Shown here piece by piece: positions 16,940-24,610 of a stretch of 30,962 nt of DNA (positions within the stretch are counted from its first letter, which is position 1; each line of letters starts with the position of its first letter). A model generated the notes under the pieces. The model was not told the DNA's origin and made no database searches. It saw nothing but the letters and a program-made list of their open reading frames with translations. Location: NCBI RefSeq assembly GCF_051660745.1, contig NZ_JBOFQF010000007.1:1-30962 (forward strand). The letters are read 5' to 3'. The position numbers and the translations under genes are program-made. Source of the DNA: Segniliparus sp051660745 (lineage in GTDB: Bacteria > Actinomycetota > Actinomycetes > Mycobacteriales > Mycobacteriaceae).

Positions 16940-17686
16940 ATGACGGCAGTCACCGACCTGATCGGCAAACTCAGGGATGTCGAGCACCGGCCCCAAGACA
17001 TCCGATCTGCCGCGAACCATGCGGCGAATCATCCGCTCTGCCCGACACGGCTCAAAGGGCTTATTCGAAGCGCAGGAGACACGGCGGCGGACGGGGTGCA
17101 AAACCTTCTGGACGCGGTACAGCCGGTCCTCGACTCGCTCGACTACTACACCGAGCAGCAGAACCACACGCCCGAGGCCTGGGACGCGATGAAAGCGAGC
17201 ATCACTAAAATCATCTCGGACTTCGAAGACGAGAATTTCAGCATCGGTGGCCGCTGGGAGGGCCCTGCCGCCGAGGCGTACCAACGCGCACGGGACCGGC
17301 AGAAAGCCGCCGTGCAAAAGCTGAAAGACATCTCCATCTCAGCCAGCGGGTCCGTCGGCAAGTCGAACGACGCGTGGGACACCATGTGCTGGGGTCTCGT
17401 CGGGGTGATCGCGGGTGTGATCGTGGCCGTTGTCGCCGGTCTCGCGGCGATGGCGACCGTCGTCGGCGCGCCTGCGGGTGCCGAGGCGATCATCGGCACG
17501 GCGCTCGCCGCCGTTACTGTCCTCCTGGGCCTCATCGCTGTCTTCGCCACAGCGAGCACCAGCATCAGCGCTGAGGCCAGAAACATTCGCGACCTCTTCC
17601 TCACCGCTAGCGAATACCCGAACGGGGCTTGGCCGATCCCCGCCACGGGCTCGTTCGGCCCTACGCAAGGATGGACCCCGAAATGA
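16940..17686 (+). CDS. WxG-motif protein with C-terminal membrane spans
   Basis: A 248-residue protein. The ATG at 16940 is chosen because GAGGAAG precedes it and homology-like helices begin there; the frame is open further up. Residues 1-140 are helical. They contain W106-E-G108 (GGRWEGPAAEAYQRARDRQ), the helix-turn-helix signature of WXG100-type ESX proteins, and two later helices. Two membrane spans follow at about 150-176 and 183-205, then an external or cytoplasmic tail rich in Pro and Gly. Membrane spans after a WXG-like domain are unusual for secreted Esx proteins and recall pore- or channel-forming ESX-associated proteins. Its stop overlaps the next start. Confidence 0.75.
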   Translation: MTAVTDLIGKLRDVEHRPQDIRSAANHAANHPLCPTRLKGLIRSAGDTAADGVQNLLDAVQPVLDSLDYYTEQQNHTPEAWDAMKASITKIISDFEDENFSIGGRWEGPAAEAYQRARDRQKAAVQKLKDISISASGSVGKSNDAWDTMCWGLVGVIAGVIVAVVAGLAAMATVVGAPAGAEAIIGTALAAVTVLLGLIAVFATASTSISAEARNIRDLFLTASEYPNGAWPIPATGSFGPTQGWTPK

Positions 17687-18408
17687 CGAATCCCATCCCC
17701 CCTTTCGGCCACAACATATACCCGACAGCGCATGACTCCACCCCAACAGGACAGAAGAAGCGCAACGTGCGAATCGCCCTGATGCTCCTTCCGCTTCTCC
17801 TCGTAGTCATCGGCATTCCATTCGTCTGGAAGCTGTGGAAAATCGGCCATGCTGACCCGCCCCCACCGAAACAACAGGACAGCCAAGTCCTAGACGTGGA
17901 ACCGGGAGCCGGGGTCAAACTCAAGTTCGGGGATACCGCCGTGTACACGTCCGGTGACTTGACAGTCGAGGTGAAGGTCACGAGTTTCGCGAAAGCCGCA
18001 ACCAATCCGCCCAAGTTGGCAGGACAGACGGGTACCTGCGGCTCGTATTGGGTCGCGAGCCTCACCGCCACCTATTCGATCCACAACTCTGAATGGCGCA
18101 CAGATACATTCCCGTCTCTCCGATTCTCTGTCATCTACGACGATCTGGCTCCTGGCGCGAGGGGTCATCGCGTCGATGGGAATCGCGCAGATCTGGAGAG
18201 CTCCGACGACTTCCTCACCACGCGTAATAACGCTATCGCCGCGCATGGGAAGCAGGGCGGAGCCGCCCCCTTCACCGTCGTGGGCAATACCTACTTCCCC
18301 AATTGCACACCTCGGGGCGCAGAGATGGCACCCAGCGCCACAGATCCCATCGGAGTGAGCCTGGCCGTGCCCGGATCGGACAACGCCGCCGCGAAGTGGC
18401 TGCGGTGA
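17683..18408 (+). CDS. Membrane-anchored protein with exported Cys-pair domain
   Basis: A 241-residue protein starting at the ATG that overlaps the previous stop. A Pro-rich N-terminus and basic KKRNVR precede one membrane span (30-50), so the rest is outside the membrane. The exported domain (about 75-230) has the pattern KFGDTAVYTSGDLTVEVKVTSF, then C119 in TCGSYW, then C208 in TYFPNC. The same pattern occurs in the lipoprotein gene two places downstream, so the two are paralogues. The GDxAxYT-x-LTvxvxSF opening is like secreted Ig-like domains such as DUF4352/MPT63 proteins; that link is tentative. A 23-bp tandem duplication covers its end. Confidence 0.8.
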   Translation: MTNPIPPFGHNIYPTAHDSTPTGQKKRNVRIALMLLPLLLVVIGIPFVWKLWKIGHADPPPPKQQDSQVLDVEPGAGVKLKFGDTAVYTSGDLTVEVKVTSFAKAATNPPKLAGQTGTCGSYWVASLTATYSIHNSEWRTDTFPSLRFSVIYDDLAPGARGHRVDGNRADLESSDDFLTTRNNAIAAHGKQGGAAPFTVVGNTYFPNCTPRGAEMAPSATDPIGVSLAVPGSDNAAAKWLR

Positions 18409-18439
18409 TGAGCAAGAAGTGGCTGCGGTGATGAGCAAG
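18394..18439 (+). repeat. Perfect 23-bp tandem duplication across a stop codon
   Basis: 18394-18416 and 18417-18439 are identical (each begins AAGTGGCTGCGGTG). The first copy contains the last codons and stop of the upstream gene (stop at 18406-18408). The second lies just after it, in the intergenic gap. 23 is not a multiple of three, so the duplicate cannot extend the protein in frame. Perfect identity suggests a recent slippage event. Confidence 0.95.
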
Positions 18440-18497
18440 TCGATATGACGCGCAATACACTGAGCCCACCCACACCAAGACGAGGAGGATACAACCG

Positions 18498-18914
18498 ATG
18501 AGTAGCAGAGACCCCGATTTCAGGATCACCGAAGCGGACAAAACCCATATCCGCAGCGCCTTCGAAACACTGCTCGATAATCTGGATAAAAAACGCCGTA
18601 AACAGGCTAAACAGCTCGCAGAGTTACCGTTTATGGGCGACGGGTTCGGGGCGTGCCCGGACGGCGAGCACCTGCTCGCCACCGCGAAGGTCAGCGGGGC
18701 GAAAGCCGAGAAATACGTCCACGACCTCATTGAAGCCATCAAGGCGTTCTACGAGGCGACAAAAGAGGTATGGGCCGCGTATGAGCGGACGGACGCGGGA
18801 TCGGGCGAAGCCATCACGCAGGCGCTCGCCAACCTTGACGCAGCGGAAAAGTTGGTGCCGCGTGGCTTCGCCACCACGATTTCCAGCCGCGCGCACATTG
18901 TGGGATTCGAATGA
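18498..18914 (+). CDS. EspC/WXG-like small type VII secretion substrate (YxxxD)
   Basis: A 138-residue helical protein with a strong ribosome-binding site (CGAGGAGGAT). It carries Y95-E-R-T-D99 inside VWAAYERTDAGSGEAI, fitting the YxxxD/E ESX signal. The first helix is long and basic (about 10-42), and a GDGFGACP turn separates it from the second (about 58-100). This is a helix-turn-helix hairpin like WXG100/EspC proteins, with Gly in place of the WxG. Its stop overlaps the lipoprotein start by ATGA. Confidence 0.7.
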   Translation: MSSRDPDFRITEADKTHIRSAFETLLDNLDKKRRKQAKQLAELPFMGDGFGACPDGEHLLATAKVSGAKAEKYVHDLIEAIKAFYEATKEVWAAYERTDAGSGEAITQALANLDAAEKLVPRGFATTISSRAHIVGFE

Positions 18915-19660
18915 TGCGCCAGCGACTCAATACATCTCTTCGCAGCTCTATAGCGCTGCTCGCGACGGCGGGGCTGGTGCTCGCCGGATGCGACCGAGGC
19001 AAATCCGACCCGAGCGCATCCAGCGGTACGGCGGGCTCTTCGAGCGCCGCGAGCACGAACCCGGCCACGCCTTCGGACGCGATCACGTGGGAGACTGCGG
19101 GTAACCCGCTGAAGGTGCTCAAAATCGGAGACTCCGCGACCTACACCGTCGCGGGCCTCACCATCACAATCCGGGTGAACAGCTTCCAACCCGCTCCCGA
19201 CTATCCCAAGATTCTGGACGAGGAAAGCGACACGAACGACAGTTGCGGCTCGTACTGGCTCGCCGCATTGACCACGACCTTCTCAGCGAAAAACCTCACA
19301 TGGAAAGATTGGACGCTCGTACCTGTGTCCTCGCTCGGCGCACGGTACGGCGACCCGAGCCTGCCTCCCCCTGGCCAGCCTGGTCACGGCTACAGCACTA
19401 GCGCTGACAGCACGCACCAACCTGACGATGCCATTCAAGCCTCTCTGAAAGCCGCGACCGACCGAATGGGGAAGACCGACTTCCCCCCGGTCACATTTGA
19501 TTCGAAAGCCTACTTTCCCAACTGCGACGACCACCCTAATGGGGAGGGGAAGGAAGGTGTGAGCACAATACCTCCGGTCGGTCTGGAGTGGAGCGTGTGG
19601 GCTCCTCGCGACCTCGACCCACGAGCTTTCGGCAAGGTCGCCGTGCTCTGGCATATTTGA
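18911..19660 (+). CDS. Lipoprotein with exported Cys-pair domain
   Basis: A 249-residue lipoprotein. A basic N-terminus and hydrophobic stretch (about 13-26) lead to the lipobox LAGC, with the lipidated cysteine at 27. A Ser/Thr/Ala-rich spacer (30-58) follows. The exported domain repeats that of the membrane-anchored protein upstream: KIGDSATYTVAGLTITIRVNSF, then C112 in SCGSYW, then C205 in AYFPNC. C112 and C205 may form a disulfide. The ATG overlaps the preceding stop. It should be anchored on the outer face of the membrane, where it could meet secreted cassette products. Confidence 0.85.
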   Translation: MMRQRLNTSLRSSIALLATAGLVLAGCDRGKSDPSASSGTAGSSSAASTNPATPSDAITWETAGNPLKVLKIGDSATYTVAGLTITIRVNSFQPAPDYPKILDEESDTNDSCGSYWLAALTTTFSAKNLTWKDWTLVPVSSLGARYGDPSLPPPGQPGHGYSTSADSTHQPDDAIQASLKAATDRMGKTDFPPVTFDSKAYFPNCDDHPNGEGKEGVSTIPPVGLEWSVWAPRDLDPRAFGKVAVLWHI

Positions 19661-19698
19661 CCAGCGGCCATCACTGATTTTCGAGAGGAGTTCCTGAG

Positions 19699-21036
19699 AT
19701 GGGGCAAAAGGATTTCCCGCCGACCGCGCGGTCGGATTGGGGGCAGAACATCGGCATCGGCAGCAGCCTCCAACCGGAGTTAGTCGAGCAGGCTGGCAAG
19801 AAATGGGGCCAGCTCGGGGAGGATATCGCCCAGGATTTGAGCGATTTCTACCAATCGGTCGCGGGCGGTCAGCATGAGTGGCGGGGCAAGGGCTTCGACG
19901 CGTTCTACGGCGAGGCGGGGCGTGTCCAGGAGTCGGTCAGCAATCATGGCAAGGCTTCGATGGACAGCTACGCGCAGACGCTCGCGGACCATTCCTCCGA
20001 CACGGCGCAGGCGAAGAGCGTCGTGGCGAACAATTCGTCGTGCGAGTGGGGGCAGGACGACGGGCCAGCGGCCGAGGCGACGGCGAACGCCTTGCAGGCC
20101 ATGTACCGCCCGCCCGGCGACAGCGCATTCCAGGAGATACCGGACTTCCAGCCGCCCTCGGCTGTCGACGGCTCCGGGTTAGGCAGCGGCGGCGGCCCGA
20201 GCGGTACAGGTGGCAGCGGTGGTGGTTCTGGTGGCGGCGCTTCCAGCGGCGGCACTCCGAGCGGAGACGCTGGCGGAACGGCCGACCGGAATCCCAACGT
20301 GGGCAGCGGCGGCGACGGGGAGTACGCGCCGAACAGCTACAGCGGCAACGAGGGGCAAGGATCGTCGGGCGATGACAAGGGCGGCGCACAGGGCGATTCG
20401 CCCTCTGCCGGCGAAGGCGCTGGCGGCGGCTCTCCCTCGGGCCAAGGCGGCGGCCCCGCTGGCGGCGGCCCTCCTCCTGGCGGGCCTTCCCCTTCGACGG
20501 GCACGCAGGGTTCGCCGTTCGACTCGTCCGCATACGATCCCTCATCGCCTGCCGGGTTATCTGGCGGCATCGACTCGTCGGGCGCGGGCGGGGGTTTCGT
20601 CGGAGGCGTCGGCGGCGGGTTCGGGGGCGGCGACCGTGAGCGCACGCTGAGCCAGAAGCCGAGCGCCGTTGCGTCGAGGGGGACGGAGGTTCGGATTAGC
20701 GCGCCGAAAGTGCCGAACCTGCCCAGCGGCATGGGCGCGATGCCCGGTGGCGGCATGGCCCCCGGCGCGGCGGGCAAGAGGGACGACAAGGAGCGCAAAA
20801 CCCCCTCATACCTGGTGAACGCGGAGCACGGGCAAGCCATGCTGGGCGACGCGCTGCCCATCGTGAACGCCCCCGTCATGGGCGAGCTGACCAAGGCCGA
20901 GCTCCAAGAGATGCAGGAAGCCGCGAAAGGGCAATCGCCGGAGAAGGAGCAGCCCGCAAAGGCCAAGTCCGGGGGCGCTCCTCCCCCGCCCCCGCCTGGC
21001 GCTCCCACGGCGCGGGGCAAAGCGGGCCAGCCCTGA
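19699..21036 (+). CDS. Long WxG-motif ESX-type protein with Gly-rich linker
   Basis: A 445-residue protein. The N-terminal helical hairpin (about 25-135) has the WXG100 signature W61-R-G63 (GGQHEWRGKGFDAFYGEAGRVQ). Residues 158-315 are an almost pure Gly/Ser/Pro linker. A conserved-looking C-terminal block (about 365-400) reads KTPSYLVNAEHGQAML-x5-IVNAPVMGEL, and the end is a Pro-rich tail (PPPPPPG). This order, WXG domain then Gly/Pro linker, is typical of long ESX substrates (EspB/EspK-like or PPE-like). The next gene, 3 bp downstream, encodes a YbaB/EspL-like protein, as espL lies by espB and espK in the ESX-1 locus. Exact family not settled. Confidence 0.78.
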   Translation: MGQKDFPPTARSDWGQNIGIGSSLQPELVEQAGKKWGQLGEDIAQDLSDFYQSVAGGQHEWRGKGFDAFYGEAGRVQESVSNHGKASMDSYAQTLADHSSDTAQAKSVVANNSSCEWGQDDGPAAEATANALQAMYRPPGDSAFQEIPDFQPPSAVDGSGLGSGGGPSGTGGSGGGSGGGASSGGTPSGDAGGTADRNPNVGSGGDGEYAPNSYSGNEGQGSSGDDKGGAQGDSPSAGEGAGGGSPSGQGGGPAGGGPPPGGPSPSTGTQGSPFDSSAYDPSSPAGLSGGIDSSGAGGGFVGGVGGGFGGGDRERTLSQKPSAVASRGTEVRISAPKVPNLPSGMGAMPGGGMAPGAAGKRDDKERKTPSYLVNAEHGQAMLGDALPIVNAPVMGELTKAELQEMQEAAKGQSPEKEQPAKAKSGGAPPPPPPGAPTARGKAGQP

Positions 21037-21039
21037 CGC

Positions 21040-21711
21040 ATGTCCGCCGACGACCCGATCCGGGGGTTCTCCGCTTCGCTCGCTGCGGCGCGGCGCGCGG
21101 CCCAGGAGGCCCGCGCGCAAGCAGAGTTCGTGCTCCGCGACATCGCGGCGGCGCAGGGGCTCGATGACCGGGAAGTGGTGACAGTGACCATCGACGCGGG
21201 CTGCCACATCACGGACGTGTCGTTCGCGCCGCGTTGGCGAGTCGTGCGGGAGTCGGAAGAACTGGACGACGTGATCAGCCAAGGCCACGAGGCGGCGCGA
21301 GAAGCGCAAGATGCGGCCCTGGCCCGGCTCGTGTATGAGGCGATGACGCGCGGCGAGCAGCCCGAGCCCTCGCCGCTCCCGTGGGGATCGGACGAGATGT
21401 TCGGCCCCCCGACTCGCACACTGGCGAGTCTTGTCGGCGATTTCCTCGACCACCAGGCGCGCGACGCGGGCGGCTCAGAGTTCGGGAAGAACGAGGCGGC
21501 GACGGTGACCGTGGAGGCGAACCAGCGCGGATTTGTGTCCTGCGGCGTCGATCCGCGCTGGGCCGACGACTGCGAGAACTGGGAGATCACGGGGGGCCTG
21601 GTAGAAGCGTCCGACAACGCGCGGGAACTGGTGGAACAGGAAGCGGCGAAACCAGACACCGCCTTGGACATCGCGTATGACGCGGTGCGGATCATCTGGC
21701 AATGCGAATGA
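21040..21711 (+). CDS. YbaB/EbfC-fold protein, EspL-like
   Basis: A 223-residue protein. An N-terminal helix (about 10-40) and the strand pattern VTVTIDAGCHITDVSFAPRW, followed by DDVISQGHEAAREA, is the YbaB/EbfC fold. A second, similar strand block (ATVTVEANQRGFVSCGVDPRW) lies in the C-terminal half, suggesting an internal duplication. In mycobacterial ESX loci, EspL is a YbaB-like cytoplasmic protein that stabilises EspE/EspB-type substrates. By position right after a WxG-linker protein, this could be a cytoplasmic chaperone of that substrate. Nucleoid binding, the classic YbaB role, is an alternative. Confidence 0.75.
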   Translation: MSADDPIRGFSASLAAARRAAQEARAQAEFVLRDIAAAQGLDDREVVTVTIDAGCHITDVSFAPRWRVVRESEELDDVISQGHEAAREAQDAALARLVYEAMTRGEQPEPSPLPWGSDEMFGPPTRTLASLVGDFLDHQARDAGGSEFGKNEAATVTVEANQRGFVSCGVDPRWADDCENWEITGGLVEASDNARELVEQEAAKPDTALDIAYDAVRIIWQCE

Positions 21712-21729
21712 GGGAAGGGGCCAGAGCCA

Positions 21730-22065
21730 TTGAGCAGCAATGACCACGGGCCGAGCGTGGCTATCGCGGACCTGCGCGCCGACGCGCAGACATGGCGGGA
21801 GCGCGGCGCGGCCCTCGCGGGGCTCTCTCAGTCGATCCGGGATGTAGCCCTGGACTCCGACCGGCTCGGCGTGTTCGCGCTCGCGGGCCAAACGCACAAC
21901 AGCCTCGCGGAACAACTCTCCCAGCAGTGCGCCGAGAGCAGCGCGGCGGCCGAACGCCTCAGCGCCGACCTCACGCACGCAGCGGACACGTACGAGCGCG
22001 CGGAGGAAGAATCCACTCGCGGCCTGCATGGGATCGGCCAGCAGATCGAGAGGGGCAATCCGTGA
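21730..22065 (+). CDS. EspC-like small type VII secretion substrate (YxxxE)
   Basis: A 111-residue protein starting at TTG, with GGGAAGGGG about 9 nt upstream. It fits the EspC (DUF2580) pattern best of the four: helix 1 with LRADAQTWRERGAALAGL, a turn with FALAGQTHNSLAE, a long second helix, then Y88-E-R-A-E92 (YxxxE) and a short acidic tail. Such proteins are secreted by ESX systems as pairs with a larger partner. It overlaps the next gene by GTGA, so the pair is translationally coupled. Confidence 0.78.
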   Translation: MSSNDHGPSVAIADLRADAQTWRERGAALAGLSQSIRDVALDSDRLGVFALAGQTHNSLAEQLSQQCAESSAAAERLSADLTHAADTYERAEEESTRGLHGIGQQIERGNP

Positions 22066-22754
22066 CAGCGCATATCCAAGCGCCGCAACCCGCAGCCGCC
22101 CAGGCCGTCGCGGAGCGCTACACGCGAAGCGCGGAGGCATGGCGCGCGCTCCCCTCCGTGTTCGACCAGGCTATGGCCGACGCGCTCAGCGCTACCGATG
22201 TCGAATGGACGCGGGAAAAAGCGCGCGAGCTTCACGCGGGCCTGGCCGCCCTGCTCGCCGCTCAACAGGGCGTGCTCGACAACTTCGCCGAGAGCGCGTC
22301 CGCCCTGCCCCAACTCGCCGCCAGCGCGCAAACTTGGCCCCAGACCAGCGTCGCCGCTCGCGGCATCACAACGACCGGGACGTTGCGGGCGACACGCTCA
22401 TGGCGAGGGGATGCAGGCAGCAACTACACGACAGCTGCCCACGAACAATCCGACACGGCAGACCGTATCGCGAACTCGGCCAACGCCATCGCCGCAACTC
22501 TCGGCAAGATCGCCGCAGCCGGAACCGCGTACGCCATCGCCACAGCTGCGACCACAGAGAAGACCGCAATCGAGCTGACCGACCACGCCGCCGCCCTCGC
22601 AACTGGAAACGGAACACTACAAACCCTCGGTGCCTCCCTCCGCACAGCCGCCGCCGCGAGCGAACTCATCACCGAAGCCGCAGACCGCCTCCTACACGCC
22701 ATCCAATCCAACGAGGCTAAGCTGGACGAGAACAGCGCAGGAGAGCACCCATAA
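22062..22754 (+). CDS. WxG-motif helical protein, partner of EspC-like protein
   Basis: A 230-residue Ala-rich, all-helical protein from a GTG that overlaps the previous stop; the frame is open further upstream. Helices at about 11-48 and 49-95 precede W114-R-G116 (RSWRGDAGSNYTTAAHEQSD), a WXG-type turn, and further helices run to the end. WXG100-like helices with an EspC-like gene just before recall ESX substrate pairs. No Gly-rich linker, signal peptide or membrane span is evident. A mild hydrophobic run (about 148-166, IAAAGTAYAIATAATTEK) is probably a packed helix. Confidence 0.75.
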   Translation: MTAHIQAPQPAAAQAVAERYTRSAEAWRALPSVFDQAMADALSATDVEWTREKARELHAGLAALLAAQQGVLDNFAESASALPQLAASAQTWPQTSVAARGITTTGTLRATRSWRGDAGSNYTTAAHEQSDTADRIANSANAIAATLGKIAAAGTAYAIATAATTEKTAIELTDHAAALATGNGTLQTLGASLRTAAAASELITEAADRLLHAIQSNEAKLDENSAGEHP

Positions 22755-22772
22755 TCGTCTGATGTCAGCAGA

Positions 22773-24245
22773 GTGTCGGTGCCTCGCCGCATACTGCAAG
22801 GCATGGTGCGGCATCGAATACTGAAAAAGGTCAAAGGTTTCGCAAAGAAAGGCCTGGAGCATGTTCTCTGGATATGCTTCGTGCTGGCAATGCCGGTATC
22901 GTTGGCTTGGAATTTCTGGAAATGGATACCGCCCTTGGCCCAGGAAGCGCTACTGGTCTTCCTTGCGATCGCGCTCGGCTCCACCCTTCTCGAAAGCGCC
23001 ATATGGGCGATACCGTTCCCGAACGACCATCTGGCGTGGGAGAAGTTCACCACCTGGAACAAGCGGAAGCTTCAAGCCAATCTAGCCGCGCTCGGGCATG
23101 AGGAAAAACCTGAGGAGCACCGGCGCGCTCAAGACAGCCAGTTCATGCCGTACGAGGACATCGCCCGACACGTGGCGCAAGGCAAACGGGGAGAGAGGGC
23201 TTTCCATAAGGCCGTCCGAGTGCCGCAACGGCTCGGGTCTTTGTATATCAACCCGCTCGCCTCTCCCTTCAAGCCTCTGCGGAGGGCGCTGAAGTCGCCC
23301 GCGCCCTGGCTCATCACGGTCTGTGTCGTCCTCATCCGCCACCCAGCGGAGCAGAAGAAATTCTTATCCTCCGGTAAGAGCTGGCTCCATTGGGCCGCCG
23401 AGAGAAATCTGCTCACATCGACACCAGCAGTCATCACCATTCTCGTCGTCGCCCTCGGTTGGGTCGGCTGGAGGAGGGTGGAGGGCCTTCGAGCGCGCGA
23501 GGAGGCGGTGAAAGCCGCCAACACTGACCTGCTGGCGCTCGGTGGGGAGCTTGCCAGACTCGCCCTGGCTCTCGGCAAATACACAGAACACCTGACGCGG
23601 TGGCGGCATCGGACGCTCGACAACTGGGTGAGGGGTGCCACGAACGGGCAATATTGCTGGGAGTTCGGAGGTGTCCAGGAGAGCCAAAGCTTCGGAATCC
23701 CGCACTTCGGGACCTCGCCGAGCGCTGACGAGGTTCACGCGTGCGCCCACGCCGTGCTGGCGCGGTCGAATGCGATCACCGCGCAGGGAACCGACACGGT
23801 GTGCAGGGGCCTCACGCTGCCGGTGCTGTTCGAGGCAGAAGAACTGAGCCTCTTCCAGCTCAAACCTGTCTGCGCTGAGGATCGCGTCTATAAAGATCTC
23901 TTCCTCGAGTTCGCCCAACCGGACTACTCGAAAGAGCTGCAACGCGAGTTCTCACGAGAATGCCCCCTGCCGCCGCCGAGGAAGCAGCGCCATCCCTACG
24001 ACTACACGCCCCGCTACCGCAAAGAACCCCAGGGCAAGGCCGCGAAAGAACGCAACGCCGAGGTGAGAGAAACCTACGAACGAGCACTTGTAGAACACGT
24101 ATTCCACATGCTGCACCGCCTCGACAATCACATCGTCAACTTGGAGACAGCGAGGCACAACGCCGAACAAGTCGCACACCATCTGCACCGAAGAGTGATC
24201 CGCAGATCGACCGACCAAGCGTTCTACAAAGCGGTGCGAGGTTGA
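22773..24245 (+). CDS. Hypothetical multi-span membrane protein at cassette end
   Basis: A 490-residue protein of unknown family. Basic N-terminus, then membrane spans at about 30-48, 58-80, 174-188 (weaker) and 214-236. A long cytoplasmic or external region follows, with DTVCRG and LPVLFEAEELSLFQL segments and a charged C-terminal helix (about 425-475). The start is uncertain. The GTG at 22773 lies 18 bp after the previous gene; an ATG at 22803 (residue 11) with AAGG just before is a good alternative. It may anchor cassette products in the membrane, or confer immunity. It is the last gene before the right end of element 1. Confidence 0.75.
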   Translation: MSVPRRILQGMVRHRILKKVKGFAKKGLEHVLWICFVLAMPVSLAWNFWKWIPPLAQEALLVFLAIALGSTLLESAIWAIPFPNDHLAWEKFTTWNKRKLQANLAALGHEEKPEEHRRAQDSQFMPYEDIARHVAQGKRGERAFHKAVRVPQRLGSLYINPLASPFKPLRRALKSPAPWLITVCVVLIRHPAEQKKFLSSGKSWLHWAAERNLLTSTPAVITILVVALGWVGWRRVEGLRAREEAVKAANTDLLALGGELARLALALGKYTEHLTRWRHRTLDNWVRGATNGQYCWEFGGVQESQSFGIPHFGTSPSADEVHACAHAVLARSNAITAQGTDTVCRGLTLPVLFEAEELSLFQLKPVCAEDRVYKDLFLEFAQPDYSKELQREFSRECPLPPPRKQRHPYDYTPRYRKEPQGKAAKERNAEVRETYERALVEHVFHMLHRLDNHIVNLETARHNAEQVAHHLHRRVIRRSTDQAFYKAVRG

Positions 24246-24388
24246 GGGCATGAAAATAGCAGCTCCCAGATTGTCGTAAAGCCGCGAATTCGCAACGCTA
24301 TGGGAGTACCCCCGATAGCGCTCCGACAGAGGGTCCGTTGGAAAAAATTAGGGAGGGGATTCGCCTATGCGGCCGAGGTGCGGGCTAG

Positions 24389-24418
24389 GTGCCCGGTGGG
24401 GGCACTCCCCCTGGGCAC
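24389..24418 (+). terminator. Hairpin in the gene-less right end of element 1
   Basis: GTGCCC (24389-24394) with GGGCAC (24413-24418), and GGGGG (24398-24402) with CCCCC (24407-24411), form a stem with a 4-nt loop and small bulges. It lies about 145 nt after the last cassette gene. The whole stretch 24246-24687 holds no convincing gene, only this hairpin, an arm-like repeat, and a 13-bp inverted repeat. Confidence 0.5.
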
Positions 24419-24562
24419 TGCCAGCTTCGCTAATGCGCTCCCCCATGCTGCGGACCATGATCAGAAATCAGGGGCTCAAAGCTCATTGACACCTATACTT
24501 GAGCATCTAGAAAAATCCTCTGCTAGATCTTGTCGTTGAACTGCCCTTATATCTAATTACTT

Positions 24563-24588
24563 GTACCCCCACCCATACCCCAACTAGC
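24563..24588. repeat. Candidate integrase arm-type site, right end
   Basis: This 26-bp sequence matches 6087-6112 in 23 positions and in the same orientation (GTACCCC, then CATACCCCAAC, then AGC). It lies about 100 bp inside the right attachment core. Together the two suggest arm-type binding sites for the element's integrase. Confidence 0.5.
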
Positions 24589-24610
24589 CAATTTTCGCTG
24601 ATTTTCACCC

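Noticed and set aside
20179..20650. Gly/Ala-rich alternative frames in the linker region
   Set aside because: By-products of the repetitive GGC-rich linker codons of the WxG protein at 19699-21036.
12267..24245. A complete ESX secretion locus
   Set aside because: No FtsK/SpoIIIE-type EccC ATPase, EccB, EccD, EccE or mycosin gene; only putative substrates and accessory proteins.
24300..24539. 79-residue plus-strand open frame in the right end of element 1
   Set aside because: No ribosome-binding site, spans the hairpin at 24389-24418, and no recognisable pattern.
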